From contig NZ_FNHI01000017.1 of NCBI RefSeq assembly GCF_900103455.1, positions 1-64,000 of the forward strand: 64,000 nt of DNA, written 5' to 3'. A model generated the notes under the pieces. It was not told the origin of the DNA. It saw only the letters and a program-made list of their open reading frames with translations, and did not search any database. The position numbers and the translations under genes were made by a program. Of this stretch, positions 26,025 to 35,200 are shown one piece after another; position 1 is the first letter of the stretch, and each line of letters begins with the position of its first letter. This stretch comes from Streptomyces wuyuanensis (GTDB lineage: Bacteria > Actinomycetota > Actinomycetes > Streptomycetales > Streptomycetaceae).

Positions 26025-27551
26025 TCACGCGGCCTCCGTGCGGTCCGCGGCCATGCCGGCGGCGTCGAGCAGCGCCGTGCCCACGATCAGGTCGGCGCCG
26101 CCGAACTCGGGGTCGTCCAGCTCCGTGCCGTCGTCGACGGCGAACAGCAGCCGCTGTTCGCCCTGCCGGTAGGCCGTGCCGACCGGGGGGCTGGCCGCGT
26201 GGACGGCGAGGAGGGCGACGAGGTAGGGCAGGTCCGGATCGCGGCGGCGCGCGTCGGCGAGGAGACCGGAGAGCCGGCGCGGGGCGTCGTGCTCCAGGTC
26301 CAGCAGTTCCATGGCGCTCGCCAGCTGCTCTTCGCTGAATCGGCTGTCGTCCGGGGTCGCGATCAGGTCGGGCTCGGGCAGCTCGGCGCCCAGGTGCTCG
26401 CGCTCCACGGGCGGGCTGAGCAGCATGTCGACGAGGTCCGCGACGCGGACCGACGCGGGTGAGCGCAGTCCCGTGCCGCGTGCGAAGTACGCGTCGGTGA
26501 CCCGGATGGCCTGTTCGACGGGCAGGGGCAGCAGGGGCGCGACGAGGTGGCCGTACAGGTCGACGCCGGATCGGGCGGCCGGTGCTGCGAACGCCTGACG
26601 GTCCTGCTCGGCGCGGAACAGCGGGCCCGCTTCGAGCAGCCGGGACTGGAGCTGGGTGTGCCTGCGGATGCAGTCCTTGACTATGTCGACGAGCTCGGCG
26701 GCGCGGCGCTTGTGCTCGGGGTCCTCGGCCTCGTCCCGCGCCTTGCGGATGTTCGTGAGGATGGCGTTCTCGTGGCGGTAGCGGTCGGCGACGTGGTCGA
26801 GCGCTTCGGCGATCATGTCGGGCACGGCGTTGAGCCAGTCGACGGCGCGCACGTTGCGCCGGGTCGCCTCGAGCGTCTTGCGCAGGGTCTCCGCGTACTG
26901 CACGGTCCGGTAGCGGGCCTGCTCGGCGGCCAGCTGGGCGTCGGCGAGCCGGCCGCGGCTGATCAGCACCTCCAGCTTCACCTCCGCGGCGATCTGCGCG
27001 CTGGTGACGTCCGTGTCGAGGGCGCCGACGAGGACGTTCACCGCCTCGTCGGTGGTGCGCAGGTAGACGCTCCCGCCGTAGCCGGGGACCTCCTCGATGA
27101 GCTTGAAGTCGTAGTCCCGCCGGACATACACCCCGTCCGGGCCGAAAGTGCCGTACACCGCGCGGAAACCGCGGTCGACGCTGCCGACGTTGATCAGGTT
27201 CTCCAGCACCCAGCGCGCCACGCGCTCGTGCTCGCCGGCGGGCCGCCGCGGCGCCTGGGCCGCGATGCGCGGAAGGAGCCTGGCCACTATCTGCTCGTGG
27301 TCGGCGCCGGTGTCGAAGTCCATGTTCAGCGTGACGAGATCGATGGCGGCGAGGGCGACCTCCGCCATCGCGTACACGGAGTACTCGCCCGCCAGGTTCG
27401 CCTTGCGGGTGTCCAGGTCGTGGAGCGGCGCGGTGCACGCGAGCGCGCGGAGCCGCCGCGCGAGCCCTTCGTCGGCGGCCGGGCCCTGTGCGGGGCGCGG
27501 CCCCGCGCTGAGCTGGGGCGGAACGGATTCCGTCGAGGCTGGCGAAGTCAC
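26025..27551 (-). CDS. MukF/JetA-like partner of the SMC-like ATPase
   Basis: A 508-aa soluble protein, first gene of the three-gene operon. Residues 25-150 look like winged-helix modules (ARWVLENLINVGSVDRGFRAVYGTF), residues 160-320 are long helices likely to form a coiled coil, and the C-terminal third is acidic and globular. This is the architecture of kleisin-like MukF or JetA proteins, although I infer this from layout and not from a recognised motif. The GTG at 27551 starts just where conserved-looking sequence begins; a GTG at 27581 is possible. The upstream GntR gene ends 103 bp away on the same strand, so read-through cannot be excluded. Confidence 0.72.
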   Translation of the reverse strand: MTSPASTESVPPQLSAGPRPAQGPAADEGLARRLRALACTAPLHDLDTRKANLAGEYSVYAMAEVALAAIDLVTLNMDFDTGADHEQIVARLLPRIAAQAPRRPAGEHERVARWVLENLINVGSVDRGFRAVYGTFGPDGVYVRRDYDFKLIEEVPGYGGSVYLRTTDEAVNVLVGALDTDVTSAQIAAEVKLEVLISRGRLADAQLAAEQARYRTVQYAETLRKTLEATRRNVRAVDWLNAVPDMIAEALDHVADRYRHENAILTNIRKARDEAEDPEHKRRAAELVDIVKDCIRRHTQLQSRLLEAGPLFRAEQDRQAFAAPAARSGVDLYGHLVAPLLPLPVEQAIRVTDAYFARGTGLRSPASVRVADLVDMLLSPPVEREHLGAELPEPDLIATPDDSRFSEEQLASAMELLDLEHDAPRRLSGLLADARRRDPDLPYLVALLAVHAASPPVGTAYRQGEQRLLFAVDDGTELDDPEFGGADLIVGTALLDAAGMAADRTEAA

Positions 27552-27653
27552 GGTGCACAGACTAGGTCCTCGCACTGACACCGGTCGAAACGGCGCAGAA
27601 ACCCCGCGTGCTGCACGGCGCCCCGGCGCCCGCGCCGCACGTCGTCCCGAAGC

Positions 27654-28370
27654 TCAGCGCTCCACCGCGTCCCCGTCCGCCACGAGGCCCCCGTACACCT
27701 CGACGAGCCGGGCGCGGGAGTCGTCGAGGTAGCCGGAGAGGAGCCGCTCCGCGTCGCCGCGCCTGCCCTTCTCCAGGGCGTCCAGAATCTCCCGGTTCCG
27801 CACGAGATAGGGCTCATGGAGCCCGCGCGGATCGTCCACCACGTGGAAGACGAGGCGGAGTTCGGCGAGGACGCCTCGCATCAGTTCGTCGGTGCGTGCG
27901 CTGCGGGCGAGCGCGACCAGTTCTCGATGGAAGTGGATGTTGGCGGTGGACACGCCCGGCCAGTGCTCCTCCCGGGCCGACCGCTCCCCGTCGGCCACGG
28001 CCGAGCGCAGCCCGTCGAGCGCGAACGGCGGTTCGCCGAGCCCTCGGACGACGGCGCACTCGACCAGCCGGCGGGTGCGGTAGATGTCCTCGACGTCCTC
28101 GACCGTGAGGACCCGGACGAATACCCCGCGGTTGAGCTCGTGGACCAGCAGCCGCTCGTGCGTCAGCAGCCGGAACGCCTCGCGCAGCGTGTTGCGCGAG
28201 ACGCCGAGCGCCCCGCCGATGCTGTCCTCCGAGAGCCGCGCCCCCGGCGGGAAGAAGCCCTCCGCGATCCGGGTGCGCAGAATGTCCGCGACCCGCTCCG
28301 CGGTGCTCGTGCGGCCCAGGAGCCGGCGGTCACCGGCCAGTTCACCGAGCTCGGACCCCTTCGTGCCCAC
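27654..28370 (-). CDS. GntR-family regulator, FCD (FadR) subfamily
   Basis: A 238-aa transcriptional regulator. The N-terminal winged helix (TAERVADILRTRIAEGFF, then GVSRNTLREAFRLL) is typical GntR. The C-terminal all-helical FCD ligand domain has the metal-binding pattern with NIHFHRELV and later His. FCD regulators usually sense small carboxylates. It is divergent from an MFS transporter and pxpABC, so 5-oxoproline or a related acid is a reasonable ligand guess. GTG start at 28370 with GAGGGG upstream. Inverted repeats in the 210-bp divergent spacer are probable binding sites. Confidence 0.9.
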   Translation of the reverse strand: MGTKGSELGELAGDRRLLGRTSTAERVADILRTRIAEGFFPPGARLSEDSIGGALGVSRNTLREAFRLLTHERLLVHELNRGVFVRVLTVEDVEDIYRTRRLVECAVVRGLGEPPFALDGLRSAVADGERSAREEHWPGVSTANIHFHRELVALARSARTDELMRGVLAELRLVFHVVDDPRGLHEPYLVRNREILDALEKGRRGDAERLLSGYLDDSRARLVEVYGGLVADGDAVER

Positions 28371-28446
28371 AGCGCCCCTCTATTCCGCTCTCCGTCACCG
28401 CCGGCGGCCCCGTCGGCGTCCGCACCCATCGTAGAAGCAGATCCGC

Positions 28447-28475
28447 CCGACAAGAGACGACGAGACTCTTGTCGG
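28447..28475. promoter_or_regulatory. inverted repeat, likely operator of the FCD GntR regulator
   Basis: CCGACAAGAG (28447-28456) and CTCTTGTCGG (28466-28475) form a perfect 10-bp inverted repeat with a 9-nt spacer. Next to it, ATCGTTGAACAAT (28477-28489) has the imperfect TTG...CAA dyad often seen for FCD regulators. Both lie between the regulator and the MFS gene, about 105 and 92 bp before the MFS start. Confidence 0.55.
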
Positions 28476-28580
28476 ATCGTTGAACAATCCCCTACGGTGT
28501 GCCGAGCGTCACTCTGCAGAACCGCCACGTCACCGGACATCACCATTCGGCCGCACCCTCTCCCCCTCTGCGAGGTGCCG

Positions 28581-29858
28581 ATGAGCACGACCAAGACCCA
28601 GCCCGAGCAAGGCGAACTGCCCGAGGACACCGGCGCGTTCGCCTGGCTCCGCGCGCTCGGACCGCGGGGCCGCCGGGCCTTCGGCGGAGCGTTCGGCGGT
28701 TACGCGCTGGACTCCTACGACTTCTTCACGCTGCCGCTCAGCATGGTGGCCATCGCCGCCTACTTCAGTCTCGACAGCGGCCAGACCGGGCTGCTGACCA
28801 CCGTCACGCTGGTCGTCTCCGCGATAGGCGGAGCGCTCGCAGGGATCCTCGCCGACCGGATAGGCCGGGTCAGGGCCCTGATGATCACGGTCATCACATA
28901 CGCCCTGTTCACGGTGTTGTGCGGCTTCGCGCCCAACTACGAGACGCTGCTGGTGTTCCGGGCGCTCCAGGGCCTCGGTTTCGGCGGCGAGTGGGCCGTG
29001 GGCGCGATCCTGGTCGCCGAGTACGCCACGGCCAAGCACCGCGGCCGCACGCTCGGCGCCATCCAGAGCGCATGGGCCGCCGGCTGGGCCCTCGCCGTGA
29101 TCGTCTACACGCTGGTCTTCCAGTTCCTCGACGCCGACACCGCATGGCGCGTGATGTTCTGGACGGGCGCGCTCCCGGCCCTGCTCGTCGTGTACGTCCG
29201 CCGGAACGTGACGGACGCGCCCGAGGCAGCGGAGCGGCGCAGGACGAGCCGCGACCGCGGGTCGTTCACCGCGATATTCCGCAAGGACCTGGCCCGTACG
29301 ACGGTCTTCGCGGTACTGCTCTCCACCGGCGTCCAGGGCGGCTACTACACGCTGGCGACCTGGGTGCCGACCTACCTCAAGTCGGAACGGGGCCTCACCG
29401 TCGTCGGCACCGGCGGCTATCTGGCATTCCTCATATCCGGCGCCTTCATCGGCTATCTGACGGGCGGGTACCTCACCGACGTCCTCGGCCGGAAGAAGAA
29501 CATCGCGCTGTTCGCCGTGCTCTCCGCGGGCTGCATCCTGGCGTACACGAACATCCCCTCGGGCGCCGACGGGCTGCTGCTGGTGCTCGGGTTCCCGCTC
29601 GGTTTCTGCATGTCGGCCATCTTCAGCGGCTTCGGCTCGTTCCTGGCCGAGCTCTACCCCACGGCCGTGCGCGGTACGGGCCAGGGCTTCACGTACAACA
29701 CCGGCCGTGCGGTGGGGGCCTTCTTCCCCACCCTCGTCGGATTCCTCGCCGGCAGCTGGGGCGTCGGCGGCGCCCTGGTCTTCGGCGCCGTGGGTTACGG
29801 ACTGGCCGTCGTCGCGCTGCTGGGTCTGCCGGAGACCCGCGGCCGAGAGCTCGTCTGA
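28581..29858 (+). CDS. MFS transporter, probable carboxylate or 5-oxoproline importer
   Basis: A 425-aa major facilitator of the metabolite/aromatic-acid:H+ symporter type with 12 helices. The loop 2-3 motif is ADRIGRVRAL and the loop 8-9 copy is TDVLGRKKN; ALQGLGFGGEWAVGAILVAEY in helix 4 is typical of this group. The GAGGTG before ATG 28581 is a good ribosome site. pxpA follows after 14 bp, so the transporter most likely feeds the 5-oxoprolinase encoded by the next three genes. Substrate assignment is by context only. Confidence 0.88.
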   Translation: MSTTKTQPEQGELPEDTGAFAWLRALGPRGRRAFGGAFGGYALDSYDFFTLPLSMVAIAAYFSLDSGQTGLLTTVTLVVSAIGGALAGILADRIGRVRALMITVITYALFTVLCGFAPNYETLLVFRALQGLGFGGEWAVGAILVAEYATAKHRGRTLGAIQSAWAAGWALAVIVYTLVFQFLDADTAWRVMFWTGALPALLVVYVRRNVTDAPEAAERRRTSRDRGSFTAIFRKDLARTTVFAVLLSTGVQGGYYTLATWVPTYLKSERGLTVVGTGGYLAFLISGAFIGYLTGGYLTDVLGRKKNIALFAVLSAGCILAYTNIPSGADGLLLVLGFPLGFCMSAIFSGFGSFLAELYPTAVRGTGQGFTYNTGRAVGAFFPTLVGFLAGSWGVGGALVFGAVGYGLAVVALLGLPETRGRELV

Positions 29859-29872
29859 AAGGACCATCCCCC

Positions 29873-30637
29873 ATGACCTGGGCCTCGATCGACCTCAACG
29901 CCGACCTCGGCGAGGGCTTCGGCCGCTGGCGGCTGACCGACGACGAACAGCTGCTCTCCGTCGTCACCAGCGCCAATGTGGCCTGCGGCTTCCATGCCGG
30001 GGACGCGGCCACCATGCGGCGCGTCTGCGCGCTGGCGGCCGAGCGCGGGGTGCGGATCGGCGCCCAGGTCTCCTACCGCGATCTGGCCGGCTTCGGCCGG
30101 CGTTCCATGGACGTCCCCGCCGAGGAGCTCGCCGCCGAGGTGGCGTACCAGATCGGCGCGCTGGAGGTCTTCGCCCGCGCCGCCGGGACGCGCGTCTCGT
30201 ACGTCAAGCCGCACGGGGCCCTGTACAACCGAGTCGTCCGCGACGAGCAGCAGGCCGAAGCCGTGGTGGAGGGAGTGCTGCTGACCGGTGAGCGGCTGCC
30301 GCTGCTGGGGCTGCCCGGCTCCACGCTCCACACGGTGGCCGAGAAGGCCGGACTGCCGGTCGTCACCGAGGCGTTCGCGGACCGGGCCTATGCGGCGGAC
30401 GGCACCCTCGTGCCACGGGGGCGGGAGGGTGCCGTCCTCACCGACGCGGACGCGGTCGTCGAACGCTCCGTCTCCCTGGCCCGGTTCGGGGTGGTCACCT
30501 CGCACTGCGGTCGCCCCGTCGGGGTCCGCGCGCGCTCCCTCTGCCTCCACGGGGACACCGAGGGCGCGGTCGCCCTCGCCCGCCGGGTGCGGGCGCAGCT
30601 GGAGGAGTCGGGTGTCCGGGTGGAGGCCTTCGTATGA
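29873..30637 (+). CDS. pxpA: 5-oxoprolinase subunit A (LamB/YcsF family)
   Basis: A 254-aa LamB/YcsF protein, the A subunit of the ATP-dependent bacterial 5-oxoprolinase PxpABC that opens the lactam ring to give L-glutamate. Family motifs DLNADLGEGFG, NVACGFHAGD and VKPHGALYN are intact. The ATG at 29873 is behind AAAGGA. The next gene overlaps it (ATGA at 30634), and pxpB and pxpC follow, so all three subunits are translated from one message. Confidence 0.94.
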   Translation: MTWASIDLNADLGEGFGRWRLTDDEQLLSVVTSANVACGFHAGDAATMRRVCALAAERGVRIGAQVSYRDLAGFGRRSMDVPAEELAAEVAYQIGALEVFARAAGTRVSYVKPHGALYNRVVRDEQQAEAVVEGVLLTGERLPLLGLPGSTLHTVAEKAGLPVVTEAFADRAYAADGTLVPRGREGAVLTDADAVVERSVSLARFGVVTSHCGRPVGVRARSLCLHGDTEGAVALARRVRAQLEESGVRVEAFV

Positions 30638-31260
30638 GACTGCTGCCCGTCGGCGAGGGCGCACTGCTGGTGGAGCTCGGCAGCGGCGAGGAGGCCGGGG
30701 CGCTCCACGCCGAGCTGCTGCGCCGCCGCGCCGAGGGCACGCTGCCCCCGGTGCGGGAGATCGTCCCGGCGGCACGGACCGTCCTACTCGACGGCGTCGA
30801 GGAACCGGACCGGCTGGCCGACGAGCTTCCCCGGTGGTCCGTCCCGCCGCTCGCACCCGGCGGCGGGGCCGTGACGGAGATCCCGGTGCGCTACGACGGC
30901 CCGGACCTCGCTGAGGTGGCGGCCCTGTGGAAGGTCTCCGTGGCGGGCGTGGCCGCCGTCCATTCCGCGGCCGAGTTCCGTGTCGCCTTCTGCGGATTCG
31001 CCCCGGGCTTCGCCTATCTCACCGGGCTCGGCGAGGAGTTCGCGGTGCCGCGGCGCGTCACACCGCGGACGGCGGTCCCCGCCGGGTCGGTCGCCCTCGC
31101 CGGGACGTACACGGGTGTGTACCCCCGTTCCTCCCCGGGCGGCTGGCAGTTGATAGGGACGACCGACGCCGTTCTGTGGGACCCGGCGAGGGAGCCGGCG
31201 TCGCTGCTCTCCCCCGGCGCCCGGGTGCGGTTCGTGCCCTGCGCGGAGGCGGGCCGATGA
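30634..31260 (+). CDS. pxpB: 5-oxoprolinase subunit B (KipI-like)
   Basis: A 208-aa allophanate-hydrolase-subunit-1/KipI family protein. The signature CGFAPGFAYLTG and YTGVYPRSSPGGWQLIG are well conserved. With PxpC it forms the ATP-using part of 5-oxoprolinase. The start ATG overlaps the pxpA stop and the stop overlaps the pxpC start (ATGA both times). Alternative roles (kinase inhibitor KipI, urea allophanate hydrolase) are less likely because pxpA is present. Confidence 0.92.
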   Translation: MRLLPVGEGALLVELGSGEEAGALHAELLRRRAEGTLPPVREIVPAARTVLLDGVEEPDRLADELPRWSVPPLAPGGGAVTEIPVRYDGPDLAEVAALWKVSVAGVAAVHSAAEFRVAFCGFAPGFAYLTGLGEEFAVPRRVTPRTAVPAGSVALAGTYTGVYPRSSPGGWQLIGTTDAVLWDPAREPASLLSPGARVRFVPCAEAGR

Positions 31261-32120
31261 CCGATCGTGCCCTCGTCGTGGTGCGGGCCGGGGCGCTGAC
31301 GACCGTTCAGGACCTCGGCCGCCCGGGGCACGCGCACCTGGGCGTACCCCGCTCGGGGGCGCTGGACCCGTATGCGCTGCGCCTGGCCAACCGCCTTGTG
31401 GGCAACCCCGGGCACGAGGCCGTGCTCGAGACCACGCTGACCGGCTGCGAGATACGGCCGCGCGGTGAGTTGACCGTGGCGGTCGGCGGCGCGCCGTGCC
31501 CGGTGCGGGTCGGCGGACGGCCCGCCGCCTGGGGGGCGCCGGTGCGGGTCGCGGCCGGGGAGCTGCTGGAGGTGGGCGCGGCGGTCCGGGGCGTGCGGAG
31601 CTACGTGGCGTTCGCCGGGGGGATCGCGACGGAACCGGTGCTGGGCAGCCGCTCGACGGATCTGCTCTCCGGTCTGGGACCCGCACCGCTCGCCGACGGC
31701 GCGGTCCTTCCGCTGGGCCGGCCCACCGGCCCGGCCGCGCGGGTGGACGGCTCGCCCTGGCCCGGTCCGCCGTCCGAACTCGTGCTGCGGGTGCGGTTCG
31801 GCCCGCGTGACGACTGGTTCACGGAAGGGGCACGCCGGACGCTGGCCGCCGGTGGCCACCGCGTGTCGGCGGCGAGCAACCGCATCGGCCTGCGGACGGA
31901 GGGCCCCGCGCTGGAGCGGGCCGTCCACGGCGAACTGCCCAGCGAGGGCATGGTGCTCGGCGCGGTACAGGTCCCGCCGGACGGCCGGCCCGTGGTGTTC
32001 CTCGCCGACCACCCCACCACCGGCGGCTATCCGGTGGTGGCTGTCGTCCGCGAGCACGACCTCGCGGCGGCGGCCCAGGCGGCCCCCGGAACCCCGGTGC
32101 GCTTCGTCCCGGACCGCTGA
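31257..32120 (+). CDS. pxpC: 5-oxoprolinase subunit C (KipA-like)
   Basis: A 287-aa biotin-dependent-carboxylase-like (KipA, allophanate hydrolase subunit 2) protein. The early motif TVQDLGRPGHAHLGVPRSGA and the late DHPTTGGYPVV segment match the family. It completes PxpABC. It ends 99 bp from the stop of the convergent ATP-dependent 5-oxoprolinase gene, so two unrelated enzymes for the same reaction face each other. Confidence 0.92.
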   Translation: MTDRALVVVRAGALTTVQDLGRPGHAHLGVPRSGALDPYALRLANRLVGNPGHEAVLETTLTGCEIRPRGELTVAVGGAPCPVRVGGRPAAWGAPVRVAAGELLEVGAAVRGVRSYVAFAGGIATEPVLGSRSTDLLSGLGPAPLADGAVLPLGRPTGPAARVDGSPWPGPPSELVLRVRFGPRDDWFTEGARRTLAAGGHRVSAASNRIGLRTEGPALERAVHGELPSEGMVLGAVQVPPDGRPVVFLADHPTTGGYPVVAVVREHDLAAAAQAAPGTPVRFVPDR

Positions 32121-32219
32121 TCCGCCGGCCGGGCGCCCGTCGCCCCGTACCCCGACGGCCCCGGCGCGCACCGCCCCGCCGTCACCCGGCACCCCGGCCG
32201 CCCGTCCCGGTGCGCCCGG

Positions 32220-35200
32220 TCAGCCCGCCGGGCGCCCGTAGCCGCCGCCGCCCGGTGTCCGCACGACCAGGACGTCGCCCGGGGCGACCTCCAGCGAGTC
32301 GACCCCGCGCAGTTCCTCGACCGTGCCGTCCGAGCGCTCCACGGCGTTCGACCCCGGTGCCCCCGGCTCTCCGCCGGCCATGCCGTACGGTCTCACCCGC
32401 CGGTGGCCGGTCAGCAGGGTGACGGTCATCGGTTCCAGGAAGCGGATGCGGCGTACGACACCGCACCCGCCCGGCCAGCGGCCCGCTCCCCCGCTGCCGT
32501 CCCGCACCGAGAAGGCGTCCACCCGCACCGGGTATCGCCACTCCAGCACCTCGGGGTCGGTGAGCCGTGAGTTGGTCATGTGGGTCTGCACGGCATCGGC
32601 ACCGCGGAAACCGTCGCCGGCGCCGGAACCGCTGGCCACGGTCTCGTAGTACTGGACGCGGTCGTTGCCGAAGGTGACGTTGTTCATCGTGCCCGAGCCC
32701 TCCGCCTGCACTCCGAGCGCCGCGTACAGGGCGCCGGTGACCGCCTGCGAGGTCTCGACGTTGCCCGCGACCGTCGCCGCGGGGTAGGCCGGAGCGAGCA
32801 TCGAGCCGTCCGGCACACGTACGTCCAGCGGTTCCAGACAGCCGCTGTTGAGCGGGATGTCGTCGGCGACGAGCGTGCGGAAGACGTAGAGCACGGCCGC
32901 CATCACCACCGACTTGGGGGCGTTGAAGTTGCCCGGCTGCTGTGCGGAGGTGCCGGTGAAGTCGAGGACGGCCCCGCGCGCCTCCCGATCCACCGTCAGC
33001 GTGACCTCGATGACCGCGCCGCTGTCGGTCTCGTAGCGCCAGGAGCCGTCGGTGAGCCCCGCGACGATCCGGCGCACGGACTCCTCGGCGTTGTCGCGCA
33101 CGTGCCCCATGTAGGCCTGGACTACGTCGAGGCCGAACTCCTCGACCATCCTGGCCAGTTCGCTGATCCCCTTCTCGTTGGCGGCGATCTGGGCGCGCAG
33201 GTCGGCGAGGTTGGTGTCGGGGTCGCGGGACGGGTGGCGGGCGCCGGTCAGCAGTTCCCGGGTCTCGGCCTCGCGCAGCCGCCCGTCCCGTACGAGCAGC
33301 CAGTTGTCGAAGAGCACGCCTTCCTCGTCGATCGTGCGGCTGAACGCCGGCATCGAGCCCGGGGTGATCCCGCCGATCTCGGCGTGGTGCCCCCGCGAGG
33401 CCACGAGAAAGCGCAGCTCACGGCCGTTCTCGTCGAAGACCGGCGTCACGACCGTCACATCGGGGAGATGGGTGCCGCCGTGGTACGGGTCGTTGATGGC
33501 GTACACGTCGCCGGGCCGCAGTTCGCCGGCGTTGCGTCGCAGGACCTCCTTGATGGACTCGCCCATCGAGCCCAGGTGTACGGGGATGTGGGGCGCGTTG
33601 GCGATGAGGTTGCCGTCGGCGTCGAACAGGGCGCAGGAGAAGTCGAGCCGCTCCTTGATGTTGACCGAGTGGGCGGTGTTCTCCAGCCGCAGGCCCATCT
33701 GTTCGGCGATCGCCATGAAGAGGTTGTTGAAGACCTCCAGCAGCACGGGGTCGACGTCCGTGCCGACGGCCGTACGGCCGGGCCTCGGCCGCACGCGGGT
33801 CAGCAGCAGATGTCCTCCCTCGCCGACGGCCGCCTGCCAGCCGGGGTCGACGACGGTGGTGGCGTCGGCCTCGGCGACGATCGCGGGTCCTTCGAGGGTG
33901 TCGCCCGGGGAGAGGTCCCCCCGCCGCAGGAGCGGGGCGTCGACGGGCCGGCCGTCCAGGAACATCCGCACCGTGTCCCGTGCCCGCGGACCCGCGCCGG
34001 CGGCGGCCTCCTCGACGATGACGGTCCCGTGCGGCCCGGCCGCACCCACGGCCTCGACCGACACCGCCTCCACGACGAGCGGTTTGTCCATGGTGAAGGC
34101 GTAGCGCGCACGGTGTGCCGCGGTGAACGCCTCGCGCATCGCGGTCTCCGTGCCGAGCGGCACGGGCAGCCCGGCGTCCGTTCCGGCGTAGCGGATCAGC
34201 ACGCGTGCGCGGGTGCCGATCGCCTCGTCGGGAACGGCGTCGTCCCGCAGTTCCGCCCGGGTGCGTCCGGCCAGCTCGTCGCACAGCTCCCGCACCCGGA
34301 CCAGGGTGTCCTCGCCGAGTTCCGCCTCAACCGACTGCTCGCGCATGGCGGTGGCGTCGGCCAGGCCGATGCCGTAGGCGGACAGCACCCCGGCGAGCGG
34401 GGGCACGACGACGGTGTTGATGCCGAGGGCGTCGGCGACCGCGCAGGCGTGCTGGCCGCCGGCGCCGCCGAAGCAGGTCAGGGCGTAGCGGGTCACGTCG
34501 TGGCCCCGCTGGACGGAGATCTTCCTGACGGCGTTGGCCATGTTGAGGACCGCGATCTCGAGGAAGCCCGCCGCGACCTCCTCGGGGCTGCGCTCGGTCC
34601 CCGTGGCCGTGCGCACCTCCTCGGCCAGCCGCTCGAACCCCTCCCTCACGGCACCGGTGTCGAGCGGCTGGTCGCCGTCCGGGCCGAAGACGGCGGGGAA
34701 GTGGCCCGGCTGGATCCTGCCGAGCATCACGTTGGCGTCGGTGACGGTGAGCGGTCCGCCCCGCCGGTAGGAGGCGGGTCCCGGTACCGCGCCCGCCGAG
34801 TCGGGGCCGACACGGTAGCGCCGGCCGTCGAAGTGGAGGATCGAGCCGCCTCCGGCGGCGACGGTGTGGATGTTCATCATCGGCGCGCGCATCCGCACAC
34901 CGGCGACCTGGGTACCCAGCTCCCGCTCGAACTCGCCCGCGTAGTGGGACACATCGGTGGACGTCCCGCCCATGTCGAAGCCGATGACCCGCCGGAAGCC
35001 CGCCTGCTCGGAGGTGCGGGCCATGCCGACCACACCACCGGCGGGACCGGACAGCACGGCGTCCTTGCCCCGGAAGTGGGCGGCCTCGCGCAGTCCGCCG
35101 TTGGACTGCATGAACATCAGTCGGATGGAGCGGAGTTCCGTCGCGACCTCGTCGACGTAGCGGCGCAGGATCGGCGAGAGGTAGGCGTCCACGACGGTCG

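Noticed and set aside
27552..28400. A JetD-like or other nuclease gene next to the SMC-like operon
   Set aside because: The only gene there is a GntR regulator; the other flank is a 137-aa membrane protein.
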